A DNA stretch of 64,000 bases from Caulobacter zeae (GCF_002858925.1 NZ_PJRS01000049.1:310001-374000); one strand, 5' to 3'; counted from the first letter of the stretch, positions 1-9,154 are shown. The notes: generated by a model from the sequence alone, not told the origin. Program-made: numbers and translations.

Positions 1-71
1 CCGCGCGGCTTTCGCTGCCGGCCGTCGCGGCACTGGTCGACGATGCGCTGAACAACAAGGACGCCGCGTGA
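1..71 (+). CDS. 3' end of an upstream gene (partial)
   Basis: An open frame enters from the left edge and stops at TGA 69-71; its last 22 residues end in DALNNKDAA. The stop overlaps the ATG of rfbC (TGATG), which points to translational coupling and a shared operon, plausibly another nucleotide-sugar gene. Too little is visible to name the product. Confidence 0.55.
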   Translation, partial: ARLSLPAVAALVDDALNNKDAA

Positions 72-637
72 TGCAGATCACCCCCCTGGTCATTCCCGAC
101 GTCCTGCTGATCGCGCCGGTGCGCCATGGCGACGAGCGCGGCTGGTTCTCCGAGACCTTCCGCCAGTCGGCGCTGGACGAGGCCGGCTTCAAGGGCGGCG
201 TGTTCGTTCAGGACAACCACGTGCGCTCGACCACGCGCGGCATTGTCCGCGGCCTGCATTTCCAGGCGCCGCCGCACGGCCAGGCCAAGCTGCTGCGTTG
301 CGCGCGGGGCGCGATCTTCGACGTGGCGGTCGACATCCGCGTGGGCTCGCCGACCTACGGCCAGTGGGTGGGGGCGGAACTGTCGGCCGACAACGCCCGG
401 CAATTGCTGGTCCCCGAGGGCTTCGCCCACGGCTACTGCACCCTGACCGACGAGTGCGAGGTGCTCTACAAGGTCACGGGCTACTATGCGCCCCAGGCCG
501 AGGGCGCGCTGCGGTTCGACGACCCGGCCATCGGCATCGACTGGACGCTCCCGCGCGAGGCGCTGTCGGCCAACGCCCGCGACGCCGCCGCGCCCTTGCT
601 GGCCGACCTCGTCAGCCCCTACGCCTACGAAGCTTGA
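71..637 (+). CDS. rfbC: dTDP-4-dehydrorhamnose 3,5-epimerase
   Basis: 188-residue cytoplasmic cupin of the RmlC family, which epimerises dTDP-4-keto-6-deoxyglucose at C3 and C5 on the way to dTDP-L-rhamnose for surface polysaccharide. The family landmarks are visible: RGLHFQ with the likely catalytic His63, the LLVPEGFAHGY segment at 112-122, LYKVT with Tyr133, and the FDDPAIGIDW stretch at 149-158. The length is normal for the family. The frame can also open at GTG 68, but ATG 71 is preferred because it overlaps the preceding stop codon, as expected of a coupled operon gene. The 3' end overlaps the convergent queG stop by 13 bp. Confidence 0.93.
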   Translation: MQITPLVIPDVLLIAPVRHGDERGWFSETFRQSALDEAGFKGGVFVQDNHVRSTTRGIVRGLHFQAPPHGQAKLLRCARGAIFDVAVDIRVGSPTYGQWVGAELSADNARQLLVPEGFAHGYCTLTDECEVLYKVTGYYAPQAEGALRFDDPAIGIDWTLPREALSANARDAAAPLLADLVSPYAYEA

Positions 638-1701
638 GCCAGCCGCGACGCCGCCCAGTCGGCCGCGTCGCGCACGGTGTCGTCGGGATCGCCGCGCAGC
701 GGCTCGACCACGGCCATCAGCCCGCGATCGCCGCTGTTGCCGATGGCGTAGAGCACGTTGCGCACGAAGCGGTCGCGGCCGATGCGCTTGATCGGGCTCT
801 TGCTGAACAGCGCCCGGAACGACGGATCGTCGAGCCCGGCCAACTCCGCCAATGACGGGGTCTTCAGGGTCTCGCGGGCGTGGAACTTGGCCTCGGCCGA
901 AAGGCTGGCGAACTTGTTCCACGGGCAGGCGGCCAGGCAGTCGTCGCAGCCGTAGATGCGATTGCCCAGCAGGGCTCTGAACTCGTCCGGGATCGGGCCG
1001 GCAAGCTCGATGGTCAGGTACGAGATGCAGCGCCGCGCATCCAGTCGGTGCGGCGCGGGGAAGGCGTTCGTCGGGCAGATGTCCAGGCATGCCCGGCACG
1101 AGCCGCAGCGGTCGTGCTCGGCCGTGTCGGCCGGCAGGTCCAGCGTCGTCAGCACGCTGCCCAGGAACAGCCACGAGCCGAACTGGCGCGAGACGAGGTT
1201 GGTGTGCTTGCCCTGCCAGCCCAGGCCCGCGCGCTGGGCCAGCGGCTTTTCCATCAGGGGCGCGGTGTCGACGAACACCTTCACCTCATTGCCCCAGCGG
1301 CGGTGCATCCAGCCGGCCAGCTGCTTGAGGCGCTTCTTGACCACGTCGTGATAGTCGTCGCCCTGGGCGTAGACGCTGATGGCCGCGCGATCGCGTTGCT
1401 CCAGCTGGGTCAGCGGATCGATGTCGGGGCCGTAGTTGACGCCCAGCACCACCGCGCTCCTGGCGTCGGTCCACATGGCGGTGGGGTGGCTGCGCCGTTC
1501 GAGCGTCTCCTCCATCCAGCCCATGGCGCCGTGCAGGCCCTCGGCCACGAACTGGCGCAGCCATTCGCCGTTGGGCCAGGCGTCGGCGGCCGAGGCGAAG
1601 CCGCAGGCGTCGAAGCCCAGCGCGAGGGCCTCGCGGCGGATTTCGTCCCGAATAGCCAGAAGGCGATCTTGGGGCGTCAGGTCAGAAGTCGAGGTCGTCA
1701 T
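625..1701 (-). CDS. queG: Epoxyqueuosine reductase
   Basis: 358 residues. QueG reduces epoxyqueuosine to queuosine in the wobble position of GUN-decoding tRNAs, using cobalamin and two [4Fe-4S] clusters. Visible features are the FVDTAPLMEK motif with the conserved Asp145, a first ferredoxin-type cluster motif with Cys199, Cys202, Cys205 and Cys209, and a second with Cys252, Cys255 and Cys259. A HEAT-like tail near the C-terminus (DDTVRDAADWAASRL) also matches the long QueG form. It overlaps the upstream GST gene by 20 bp on the same strand, so the two are probably co-transcribed. The stop overlaps the end of convergent rfbC. Confidence 0.93.
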   Translation of the reverse strand: MTTSTSDLTPQDRLLAIRDEIRREALALGFDACGFASAADAWPNGEWLRQFVAEGLHGAMGWMEETLERRSHPTAMWTDARSAVVLGVNYGPDIDPLTQLEQRDRAAISVYAQGDDYHDVVKKRLKQLAGWMHRRWGNEVKVFVDTAPLMEKPLAQRAGLGWQGKHTNLVSRQFGSWLFLGSVLTTLDLPADTAEHDRCGSCRACLDICPTNAFPAPHRLDARRCISYLTIELAGPIPDEFRALLGNRIYGCDDCLAACPWNKFASLSAEAKFHARETLKTPSLAELAGLDDPSFRALFSKSPIKRIGRDRFVRNVLYAIGNSGDRGLMAVVEPLRGDPDDTVRDAADWAASRLAQAS

Positions 1702-2368
1702 AGTGCGCGGCCGGCGCGAGGCCGGGCCAGCGGTCGGCCAGGATGGGCCTGAAGCACGGCCTCGATTTCAGCTTCATGTACCAAGTGCGGACAGCGGGGA
1801 AGTCCTTCCACGGCACGTCGCCGAAATAGTCGATGACGGAAAGGTGCGCGGCGCCGGCGAAGTCGCCCAGGCTCATGCGGCGTCCGGCCAGCCAGTCGCG
1901 CTGTTGCAGCAGGCTTTCCATGTAGCCCATGTGATTGCGCAGGGCGTCGCGGCCCTGGCGCAGGGCGCCCAGATCCGGCGCGCCCATCCGCAGCAGGCGC
2001 TTCTCCATTTTCTCGTGCAGGAGCAAGCCGTTGACCTCGTTGTCGAACTTGCGGTCGAACCACTGCATCAGGCGCCGCGCCTCGGCGCGCTCGCCGGCCT
2101 CGCGGCCCAGCAGGGCGGGCTCGGGCTCCTGCTCCTCGATGTGCTCGAGGATGGCGCGGCTTTCACAGACGACGGAGGTACGCTGGTGGCGGGTCTCGAC
2201 CAGCACCGGCGTCAGGCCCGACGGGTTCAGGGCCGTGAACTCCGGCGGCGACTCCCAATAGCGCACCTGGACCTCGGAGAACGCCACCCGCTTTTCGCCC
2301 AGCGCGAGGCGTACCTGGCGCGAGGCCGGGTCCAACGGGAAATGGTGAAGAGTGCGTTCGACGCTCAT
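1682..2368 (-). CDS. Glutathione S-transferase family protein
   Basis: 228 residues. The N-terminal thioredoxin-like domain starts with TLHHFPLDPASRQVRLAL, where a Ser/Arg pair occupies the usual active-site position, followed by the PVLVE turn with its cis-Pro and the ESRAI segment that binds the glutathione gamma-glutamyl group. An all-helical C-terminal domain follows, with the GDFAGAAHLSVIDYF stretch typical of helix 6. The substrate cannot be predicted. A GTG two codons upstream (2374) is possible, but ATG 2368 gives the family-like start MSVERTLHHF. It overlaps queG by 20 bp and probably forms an operon with it. Confidence 0.85.
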   Translation of the reverse strand: MSVERTLHHFPLDPASRQVRLALGEKRVAFSEVQVRYWESPPEFTALNPSGLTPVLVETRHQRTSVVCESRAILEHIEEQEPEPALLGREAGERAEARRLMQWFDRKFDNEVNGLLLHEKMEKRLLRMGAPDLGALRQGRDALRNHMGYMESLLQQRDWLAGRRMSLGDFAGAAHLSVIDYFGDVPWKDFPAVRTWYMKLKSRPCFRPILADRWPGLAPAAHYDDLDF

Positions 2369-2466
2369 GCCCACATGCGTTCAGGCTGCATCGTCTGATC
2401 GATGCGCCGCTTTGCTTAACAAGATATTGCCGGGCAAGGACTATTCGCCCGAATGGGCGTTTTTGG

Positions 2467-2597
2467 AACCTCCCCCTGTGGGGGAGGCGGCCGAAGGCCG
2501 GTGGGGGGAAGCTTTCAGCTTCCACGTCCTTGGCAGGTTTCGCAGATACGCCCCCTCCGATCGCTACGCGATCGCCTCCCCCATAGGGGGAGGTTCC
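2467..2597. repeat. Palindromic repeat pair, family A (G/C-run type)
   Basis: Two inverted copies of a GC-rich palindromic unit. The left copy begins CCTCCCCCTGTGGGGGAGG and continues with a second small stem (GGCCGAAGGCC) and a G-run. The right copy, 2551-2595, is the reverse complement of a variant. It sits between GST and hldE and may act as a terminator for hldE, whose stop lies at 2598. The rest of the 229-bp gap shows nothing else clear. Confidence 0.8.
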
Positions 2598-4052
2598 TCA
2601 AGGCGTATTCGCCCGCGCGATCAGCGCCGTCGTGCTCTGGCCCGCCTTCAGGTCGGCCAGCACCACCCGGCCGCCGTTGGCCAGCACCACGTCCGAGCCG
2701 ACCACGGTCTCGACCGTGTAGTCGGCGCCCTTGACCAGCACGTCGGGCTTGATGGCGGTGATCAGCTCCAAGGGGGTGTCCTCGTCGAACAGGGTGACCA
2801 GGTCGACAGCCGACAGCGAGGCCAGCACGGCGGCGCGGGCGTCCTCCTTCTGCACCGGCCGGGTCGGGCCCTTCAGGCGCTGGACCGAGGCGTCGGTGTT
2901 GAGGCCCAGCACCAGGCGGTCGCAGGCGGCCTTCGCCTGGGCCAGCAGCGAGACGTGGCCGGGATGCAGCAGGTCGAAGCAGCCGTTGGTGAAGCCGACC
3001 TTCAGGCCGCGCGCCCGCCAGCCGGCGACGATCTCGAGCATCCGCTCGCGGGCGGCGATCTTTTCCTGGCCGGGATCGCCGTGGGCGCCGGCCAGCACCG
3101 CCTTCAGTTCGCCGGCGGTGACCACGTCGGTGCCCAGCTTGGCCACGACCAGGCCGGCGGCGGCGTTGGCCAGGCGCGCGGCGGCGGCCAGGTCGGCGCC
3201 GGCGGCCAGCGACAGGGCCAGGGTGGCGGCCACGGTGTCGCCCGCGCCCGAGACGTCGAACACTTCCAGGGCGCTTGCCGGCAGGTGCACGTGGGCCGCG
3301 CCGCGCTGCGACAGGGTCATGCCGGCCGCGCCGCGGGTGACCAGGGCGGCGGAAAGGTTGGGGGCGGCGGCCAGGATCGCCTCGCCGGCGGCCTCGGCGG
3401 CTTCGTCGCCGGCGCCGGCCACGCCGGTGGCCTCGGCGGCCTCGCGCCGGTTGGGCTTGATCACCGTCGCGCCGTCGTAGCGGGCAAGGTCGCGGCTCTT
3501 GGGGTCGACGATCACTGGCTTGCCGACGGCGCGGGCGGCGGCGATGGCGGCCGCCAGGACCTCCGGCGTCAGCACTCCCTTGGCGTAGTCGGACAGCACT
3601 ACGACGTCGGCGGCGGCCAGGGCCTTCTCGAAGGTTTCCAGCACCAGGGCCGTGTCGGCCGGATGGCGATCCTCGCGGTCGGCGCGCAGCATCTGGTGCG
3701 AGGCGGCGACATAGCGGGTCTTTTCGGTGGTGCGGCGGGCGGGATCGACGGCCAGGGCGCTGTCCAGGCCCGGCTCGCGCGCGACCAGGGCGGCCACGGC
3801 GCGGCCGGCGTCGTCGTCGCCGATCAGCCCGGCCAGCACCGCCTTGCCGCCCAGGGCCGCGACGTTGCGGGCCACATTGCCGGCCCCGCCCAGCATCGTG
3901 GTCTCGCGCTCGATGGCGATCACCGCCACCGGTGCCTCGGGCGAGATGCGGTCGACCGCGCCATAGACGAACCGGTCGAGCATGACGTCGCCCAGCACCA
4001 GCACGGTCTTGCCGGAAAAGGCGTCGGGCAGGCGGGCCAGGGTGTCGTCCAT
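2598..4052 (-). CDS. hldE: Bifunctional heptose-7-phosphate kinase / heptose-1-phosphate adenylyltransferase
   Basis: 484 residues from the chosen ATG; E. coli HldE has 477. It makes ADP-heptose for the LPS core. The N-terminal half is a PfkB/ribokinase-type kinase: GGAGNVARN at 55-63 and the DVSGAGD anion hole with catalytic Asp272. The C-terminal half (from about 350) is a nucleotidyltransferase with FTNGCFDLLHPGH, the HxGH motif at 363-366. The frame stays open to 4214, but that extension would translate the palindromic repeat at 4125-4187 into Pro/Gly-rich sequence, so it is not credible. ATG 4052 (MDDTLARL) or ATG 4097 are the real candidates; neither has a strong SD. Confidence 0.94.
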   Translation of the reverse strand: MDDTLARLPDAFSGKTVLVLGDVMLDRFVYGAVDRISPEAPVAVIAIERETTMLGGAGNVARNVAALGGKAVLAGLIGDDDAGRAVAALVAREPGLDSALAVDPARRTTEKTRYVAASHQMLRADREDRHPADTALVLETFEKALAAADVVVLSDYAKGVLTPEVLAAAIAAARAVGKPVIVDPKSRDLARYDGATVIKPNRREAAEATGVAGAGDEAAEAAGEAILAAAPNLSAALVTRGAAGMTLSQRGAAHVHLPASALEVFDVSGAGDTVAATLALSLAAGADLAAAARLANAAAGLVVAKLGTDVVTAGELKAVLAGAHGDPGQEKIAARERMLEIVAGWRARGLKVGFTNGCFDLLHPGHVSLLAQAKAACDRLVLGLNTDASVQRLKGPTRPVQKEDARAAVLASLSAVDLVTLFDEDTPLELITAIKPDVLVKGADYTVETVVGSDVVLANGGRVVLADLKAGQSTTALIARANTP

Positions 4053-4119
4053 GGAAGAGGGCTCGTCGGTCAGGGGAAGGCCGCTAATTGGGCGCATCGC
4101 GGCCGGAGAGCAAGAGGGC

Positions 4120-4259
4120 GGCGAAGATCCTCCCCCTTTTGGGGGAGGTGGCCCGAAGGGCCGGAGGGGGGGCGTTTTCAGCTTCCGAAGTGGTGGCCTT
4201 CTCATCAGCCACACCCCTCTCCGTCGGCTGCGCCGACACCTCCCCCAGAGGGGGGGATC
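4120..4259. repeat. Palindromic repeat pair, family A
   Basis: Second inverted pair of the unit seen at 2467-2597. The left copy starts CCTCCCCCTTTTGGGGGAGG near 4126, followed by GGCCCGAAGGGCC and a G-run. The right copy, 4209-4258, is in reverse orientation with CACCTCCCCCAGAGGGGG. A short TTTTCAGCTTCC tail after the left copy resembles the tail after the copy at 2467. The element fills the space between hldE and the CDF gene and reaches the CDF stop codon. Confidence 0.8.
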
Positions 4260-5145
4260 AGTGCCTCGGATCGGGGTGCAGCAGCACGTCGGCCGTCGGG
4301 AAGGCCGCCTTCACCCGGGCCTCGGCGGCGGTCATGATCGCGTGGGCCTCCGCCAGGCTCTGGCCGGCGGCGAGGTCCATGTGACCCTGGACGTGGATGT
4401 GCGGGCCGGCCGCGCGGGTGCGCAGCTGGTGCACCCCGCCGACGCGGGCGTCATCGACCAGCAGGGCCAGGATCTGCTCGCGCTCCTCGACCGGCAGTTC
4501 GTGGTCCATCAACTGGTCGGCGGCCTGGCGCAGCACCCCGACCGCGCCCCACAGCAGCCAGGCGGCGACCACGAGACCGGCGGCGGCGTCCACCCAGGTC
4601 CAGCCCAGCAGGGCGACGGCGGCAAGGCCGATCAGGGTGACGGCGTTGGAGGCCAGGTCGGCGGCGTAGTGGGCATGGTCGCCGGCCACCGCCACCGAGC
4701 GGGTCCTGGCCATCACCGCGGCCTGGGCGCGGATCAGGGCGAGGGTCAGGGCGATCGAGACGACCATCACGCCGACGCCCCAGATGCCGTGCTCGACCGG
4801 TTTGGGATGCAGCAGGCCGTCGATCGCCTCGCGCCCGATCAGCGCGGCCGAGGCGAACACCAGACCCGCCTGGATCAGGCTGGAGAAGGCCTCGGCCTTG
4901 CCGTGGCCAAAGCGGTGCTCGGCGTCCGGCGGCTCGGCCGCGTAGCGCACGGCGAAGAAGGTGATCAGCGACGCCACCAGGTCCAGCCCCGAGTCCGCCA
5001 ACGAGGCCAGCATGGCCAGCGAGCCGCTGGCGATCCATGCCGCGCCCTTGATGACGATCAGGATGGCGGCCGTCCCCACCGACAGCGTGGTGATCTTGCG
5101 GGTGAGAGCCTGATGCTCGGCGGCGGAGGCGGCGGGCGCGGTCAT
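4258..5145 (-). CDS. Cation diffusion facilitator (FieF-like metal/proton antiporter)
   Basis: 295 residues. Inner-membrane CDF proteins export divalent cations (Zn, Fe, Cd, Mn) in exchange for protons. About six transmembrane segments fill residues 20-215, followed by a cytoplasmic domain with the HIHVQGHMDL metallochaperone-like strand. The metal site pairs of the FieF type are visible: Asp51 and Asp55 (LADSGLDLVAS), and His159 and Asp163 (DHAHYAAD). The HRFGHGKAEAFSSL signature between helices 2 and 3 is intact. Metal specificity is not decidable from sequence. The stop codon lies at the edge of the flanking palindromic repeat. It could be co-transcribed with hldE, although the repeat between them may terminate transcription. 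Confidence 0.9.
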   Translation of the reverse strand: MTAPAASAAEHQALTRKITTLSVGTAAILIVIKGAAWIASGSLAMLASLADSGLDLVASLITFFAVRYAAEPPDAEHRFGHGKAEAFSSLIQAGLVFASAALIGREAIDGLLHPKPVEHGIWGVGVMVVSIALTLALIRAQAAVMARTRSVAVAGDHAHYAADLASNAVTLIGLAAVALLGWTWVDAAAGLVVAAWLLWGAVGVLRQAADQLMDHELPVEEREQILALLVDDARVGGVHQLRTRAAGPHIHVQGHMDLAAGQSLAEAHAIMTAAEARVKAAFPTADVLLHPDPRH

Positions 5146-5292
5146 GCTCCGCCCTTATAGCCGGGGCTCGGCGCCTTCGCCCAGAGGGCGGATGGCGGGG
5201 CATCTGGGCGTGGTCAAGGCGCACAGTCTATAGAGGCAAGACGGCGCCGCCCGGTGGGCGTGTCGGTGTGCAGTAAGAGTGAGTTCGGTTCA

Positions 5293-5955
5293 ATGCTCGT
5301 GAGTCATCGTCGCAGGTTCATCTATCTGAAGACCAAGAAGACGGCAGGCACCTCGGTGGAGATCTATTTCGAGCCTGCCTGCCTGCCCGAAGGCCACGCA
5401 TACGAAGAGGCGCACCTCCGCCCCACCGTGGAGACGTCGGCCGGGGTGATCGGCCAGCGCGGCTCGCGGATCGTCGATTCCTGGTACAATCACATGCCCG
5501 CCGCCGAGGTGCAGGCGCGGCTGGGTGAAGCCTGGGACGCGTATCTCAAGTTCTGTTGCGTGCGGAACCCTTATGACCGGCTGGTTTCGGCGTTCTGGAT
5601 GCTGATCGGCCCGGAAGAACGCCAGGCCCTGGCCTCAGTCTCTTTCGACGAGGTTCGCGCAAGGTTCGCGCGCTGGATGACGGTCTGCCACATCGTCGAC
5701 GACCGGGCCGTCTACGAGATCCAGGGCCGGCCTGTGGTCGACATGGTCATCCGCTACGAGGCCCTGCTGGAGGATCTCGAGGCGGTGTGCGAGGCGACCG
5801 GCGTGCCGTTCGAGCCTGAGCGCCTGGGGCGCTACAAGGGCGAAAGCCGGCTCCGTGACGAGCCGTACCTCGACTACTACGACGCCGACACCCTGGCTCA
5901 GGCCAATGAGGTCTACGCATCGCAGTTCGAGTGGTTCGGATATGCTCGCCACTAG
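5293..5955 (+). CDS. Sulfotransferase-family protein
   Basis: 220 residues. It resembles the Sulfotransfer_2 family that transfers sulfate from PAPS to a glycan or other small acceptor. The 5'-phosphosulfate loop is visible near the N-terminus (YLKTKKTAGTSVE) and the 3'-phosphate-binding strand as VRNPYDRLVSAFW at about residue 93. No signal peptide or membrane segment is seen, so it is probably cytoplasmic. The frame could open at GTG 5254, but ATG 5293 (MLVSHRRRFIYLK) aligns with the expected N-terminus. It lies alone between a CDF exporter and a TonB receptor. A second family member is at 30559-31158. The acceptor is unknown. Confidence 0.78.
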   Translation: MLVSHRRRFIYLKTKKTAGTSVEIYFEPACLPEGHAYEEAHLRPTVETSAGVIGQRGSRIVDSWYNHMPAAEVQARLGEAWDAYLKFCCVRNPYDRLVSAFWMLIGPEERQALASVSFDEVRARFARWMTVCHIVDDRAVYEIQGRPVVDMVIRYEALLEDLEAVCEATGVPFEPERLGRYKGESRLRDEPYLDYYDADTLAQANEVYASQFEWFGYARH

Positions 5956-6077
5956 AGCCTGCCAAGCCTGCACGGAACATCCAGACCTGATCAGCAGGCC
6001 ATGGTTTCAGACGCTTAGAGCGCGCGGGGCGGGTCAGGCGCACGCGGTTTGCACGCCCAACGCGCTCTAGCGGCGTG

Positions 6078-6117
6078 GTCCGGCGGCGAGATGGCGGTTT
6101 CGCCTTCGCCGCCGGAC
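6078..6117 (-). terminator. Hairpin terminator after the TonB receptor
   Basis: Perfect 12-bp inverted repeat GTCCGGCGGCGA / TCGCCGCCGGAC, whose loop contains a further GGCG-GTTT-CGCC stem. It begins five bases beyond the TonB receptor stop at 6122 and sits in a convergent gap, so it may serve both directions. There is no long U tract. Confidence 0.65.
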
Positions 6118-6121
6118 GCGT

Positions 6122-8983
6122 CTACTGCCGGTAGGTCAGGCGGAAGTAGAAGTAGCGCCCCGGCGCGTCATAGGCGTTGGGGTCGAAGTTGTTGAGGCCG
6201 CAGCTGATGCAGCCCGGCGGGTCCTTGTCGAACAGGTTGTTGACCCCGAAGGCCACCGCGGTGGTCTCGCCCAGGAAGTCGGGCTTCCAGCGCAGTTGGG
6301 CGTCGACATAGGTGCGCGAGGCCAGCTTGGCGTCGGCGGCCTGCGTTTCCTTGATCGACGACAGGTAGCGGGCCGAGGCGCTGGCGCCCCAGTTCTTCCA
6401 GTCCCAGTCGACGGTGAAGGTCGACTTGGTCTTCGGATAGGCCTGGTCGGGACTGCCGCGCTCGGTCCCTTCGCGCGGGATCTCGGTGAAGCCGGTGGCC
6501 GTCGGCACGATCTCGGTGAACTCCAGCAGGAAGGTCGAGTACGACCGCACCGCCAGGCGCCCGAAGCTGTAGTCGGGCGAGGTCCACAGCAGGTTCAGGT
6601 CGATGGCCCGGGTCTGGATGCCGCCGATGTTGATCAGCGGGTTGGTGATCGCCGCCACCTGGCCCGAGGCCGTGCGGATGATGGTCGAGCAGGCCAGGGC
6701 GTCGGCCAGTTCGGCGCAGCGCGACAGCAGGCTTTCCCCCGACAGCGCCTGGATCGCCGAGTCCAGCTCGATGTCGGAATAGGCCAGCTCGATCGAGCCG
6801 CCGCTGGCCCAGCTGGCCTCCTTCAGCGCCTTGGGCTCCCAGACGACGCTGAAGTTCTTGCTCTCGCTGGTCTCGGGCTTGAGCGTGTCATTGCCGCTGG
6901 TGATCACCGACAGTTGCGGATTGAGCTGCACGTAGGCGCCGCTGGCCGGCACGCCGGCGGCGATGCAGTTGGCGCGGACGGTGGCGCTGGCCGGGGTTCC
7001 GCCCGACAGGCCCAGCATGTCCGAGCAGGGATCGGTGATCTCCTGGTCGAAGCGCGAGGCCGCGCCGTAGAGCTCGCCGATCGACGGGGCCCGGAAGCCC
7101 TGGCCCCAGGAGGCGCGCACCAGCACGTCTTCGGTCGGCCGCCAGTTGAGGCCGGCCTTGTAGATCGAGTCAGAGCCCGAGGTGGAATAGTCGAACCAGC
7201 GCCCGGCGCCTGAGATCTCCAGCCGGTGGATCAGCGGCAGGTCGGCCAGCAGCGGGGCGCGCAGTTCCAGATAGGCCTCGTCGACCTTGATCTCGCCCCT
7301 GGCCGGCTGGGCGGGAATGTCCGACGACAGGCCGGCGGCGACGATGGCGTCGGGCTGGAAGTAGCCCTTGGTCTGCCGGTGCTCGTAGCCGGCGGCGAAG
7401 GCCAGCGGGCCGGCCGGCAGTTCGAAGAGGTCGCCGGTCAGGTTGGCGGTGAAGTCGTGCAGTTCCTGCTGCGAGACGTCCTGCTGGGTGAAACCGATGA
7501 AGTCCAGCATCGCCGGGGTGATCGAGCCGACGCCGCCGAAGATGTTCAGCGGCACGCACGAGCCGGTGCAGCCCGAGATCGGGCCCAGGGCCTGCTGTAC
7601 GCGCTGGGCGTTGATGTTGCCGGTGAAGCTCTGTTCGGCGTGGTTGCGCGAGGCGGTGTAGCCGACGTCCCAGTACCAGCGGCGCGAGCCCACGGCCCAG
7701 TCGCCCGACAGGGTGGCGTTGACGTTCCAGGTGTCGACGGTCTGGGCGTAGTGGCGCGGCCCGGCCTCGATCATCCGCCGCCCGACGAAGGCGTAGGTGC
7801 CGCTGGTCAGGGTGAAGCCGAACGGGTTGTAGGGGTTGGTGGCGTCGATCGAGATGGTGTCGAGCAGGTTGCCGTTGCCGGCGTCGGGACCGACGAACAG
7901 CGGGATCGGGGCTGCCTGGTTGGCCGATTTGCGCTGCACGTAGCTGCCGCGCACCTTCAGCTTGATGCTGTCGGTGAAGTCGTGGGTCACCGCGCCGAAC
8001 AGGCTGACCCGTTCCGACGGGGTGACGATGTAGTTGTAGGGCTGGAAGTTGAAGCGGTCGGCGTCGCCGGCGAAGTTGCGGAAGCTGCTGCCCGCGCCGG
8101 TCGGATCCAGCGGCGTGTAGGTGGGTCGCACCCCGGCGGCCAGGGCCGCCTTCAGGGTCAGGTCCATGTCGCGGCCGGTGTTGGGGTCGCTGACGATGAA
8201 CCGGCCCAGCGGCGTGCCCGACGAGCAGCCGCCCGACAGGCACGAGGTCCCGTAGGGGCTGGGATATAGCGAGATGTCGCGATCGGCCGACAGCACGCTC
8301 TTCTGCTTGAAGTAGCCGCCGCCGACGACGATGCTGGTCTTGCCCTCAGAGGCCCCCCACGAGACGTTGTAGTCCTGCGAGGAGCCGTCGCCCTCGCCGT
8401 AGCCGCCTACCTGCGCCGACAGCTCCAGGCCCTGCTGGCGGTCGCGGGTGATGATGTTGATGACCCCGGCGATGGCGTCCGAGCCATAGATCGGAGAGGC
8501 GCCTTCCTGCAGGATCTCGACATTGCGGATCATGGCGCTGGGGATGGTGTTGAGATCCACGGCCCCCGGCACGCCCGAGGCCGAGGCCCCGCTGACCCAT
8601 CGCTGGCCGTCGACCAGCACCAGGGCCCGGCGCGAGCCCAGGTAGCGCAGGTCGATCTCGGCCGAGCCGGCGCCCACGCCGCCGCCGTCGGGCGGATTGC
8701 CGAAGTTGCCGGAGTTGTTGAACTTGGAATTGAGGCCGCCGCCGGCGGCCGGCACGCGCTGCAGCACGTCGACGATCGAGGTCAGGCCGGTCTTGGCGAT
8801 CGCTTCCTGGTCGATCTGGAAGACGGTCTGGGTCTTGTCGAGCGGGCTGACGCGGATGCGCGAGCCGGTGACCACGACGCCCTCGACGTCGGTGTCCGCG
8901 GGGGTCTGCGCGTGGGCCGCCAACGGCGCGGCCGCGACGGTGGTCAGAAAGAGCGAAAGGAGTCCTTGGCCGATGCGGTTCAT
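6122..8983 (-). CDS. TonB-dependent outer-membrane receptor
   Basis: 953 residues. Residues 1-25 are a Sec signal peptide ending AHAQ. The plug domain follows from about residue 32 (DVEGVVVTGSRI), with IVDVLQRVP, the VLVDGQRWV segment and the VEILQEGASPIYGSDAIAGVINIITR signature seen at about 155-180. The remaining 770 residues form the 22-strand barrel, ending in the alternating-aromatic strand RYFYFRLTY. Such receptors import siderophores, vitamins, oligosaccharides or other large nutrients with TonB-ExbBD energy. The RGSPDQAYPKTK and late barrel look like the large Caulobacter/Xanthomonas subgroup with a TonB-box-like SRIRV start. The ligand cannot be assigned and no enzyme neighbour suggests one. 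Confidence 0.92.
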   Translation of the reverse strand: MNRIGQGLLSLFLTTVAAAPLAAHAQTPADTDVEGVVVTGSRIRVSPLDKTQTVFQIDQEAIAKTGLTSIVDVLQRVPAAGGGLNSKFNNSGNFGNPPDGGGVGAGSAEIDLRYLGSRRALVLVDGQRWVSGASASGVPGAVDLNTIPSAMIRNVEILQEGASPIYGSDAIAGVINIITRDRQQGLELSAQVGGYGEGDGSSQDYNVSWGASEGKTSIVVGGGYFKQKSVLSADRDISLYPSPYGTSCLSGGCSSGTPLGRFIVSDPNTGRDMDLTLKAALAAGVRPTYTPLDPTGAGSSFRNFAGDADRFNFQPYNYIVTPSERVSLFGAVTHDFTDSIKLKVRGSYVQRKSANQAAPIPLFVGPDAGNGNLLDTISIDATNPYNPFGFTLTSGTYAFVGRRMIEAGPRHYAQTVDTWNVNATLSGDWAVGSRRWYWDVGYTASRNHAEQSFTGNINAQRVQQALGPISGCTGSCVPLNIFGGVGSITPAMLDFIGFTQQDVSQQELHDFTANLTGDLFELPAGPLAFAAGYEHRQTKGYFQPDAIVAAGLSSDIPAQPARGEIKVDEAYLELRAPLLADLPLIHRLEISGAGRWFDYSTSGSDSIYKAGLNWRPTEDVLVRASWGQGFRAPSIGELYGAASRFDQEITDPCSDMLGLSGGTPASATVRANCIAAGVPASGAYVQLNPQLSVITSGNDTLKPETSESKNFSVVWEPKALKEASWASGGSIELAYSDIELDSAIQALSGESLLSRCAELADALACSTIIRTASGQVAAITNPLINIGGIQTRAIDLNLLWTSPDYSFGRLAVRSYSTFLLEFTEIVPTATGFTEIPREGTERGSPDQAYPKTKSTFTVDWDWKNWGASASARYLSSIKETQAADAKLASRTYVDAQLRWKPDFLGETTAVAFGVNNLFDKDPPGCISCGLNNFDPNAYDAPGRYFYFRLTYRQ

Positions 8984-9072
8984 GCCGTCCCTCTTGCTGC
9001 GATACCCGTATGGTCAAGGTTGAACTACGGATTCGCTCGCGCTGAAGGTGAATCGGCGGTCAAAAATGTGTC

Positions 9073-9087
9073 AAGTTCGGCGAACTT
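9073..9087. promoter_or_regulatory. Inverted repeat upstream of the TonB receptor
   Basis: AAGTTC-GGC-GAACTT is a perfect 6-bp inverted repeat with a 3-bp spacer, 90 bp upstream of the receptor start (8983). It could be an operator. No regulator gene adjoins it, and the identity of the binding protein is unknown. Confidence 0.3.
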
Positions 9088-9154
9088 CGATATGTGCTTT
9101 CACTCTCATGTGTGTCTTTCGCAACAATCTTGCGCAACGGGGAAGCAGCGGCCG

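Noticed and set aside
1..71. Naming the partial first gene as another rfb enzyme
   Set aside because: Only 22 residues are visible, and they carry no diagnostic motif.
4053..4214. Long N-terminal extension of hldE
   Set aside because: It would translate the intergenic palindromic repeat, giving a Pro/Gly-rich segment not seen in HldE.
2467..4259. Possible CRISPR array from the repeated palindromes
   Set aside because: There are only paired, inverted units with no regular spacers and no cas genes; the repeats are also scattered elsewhere.
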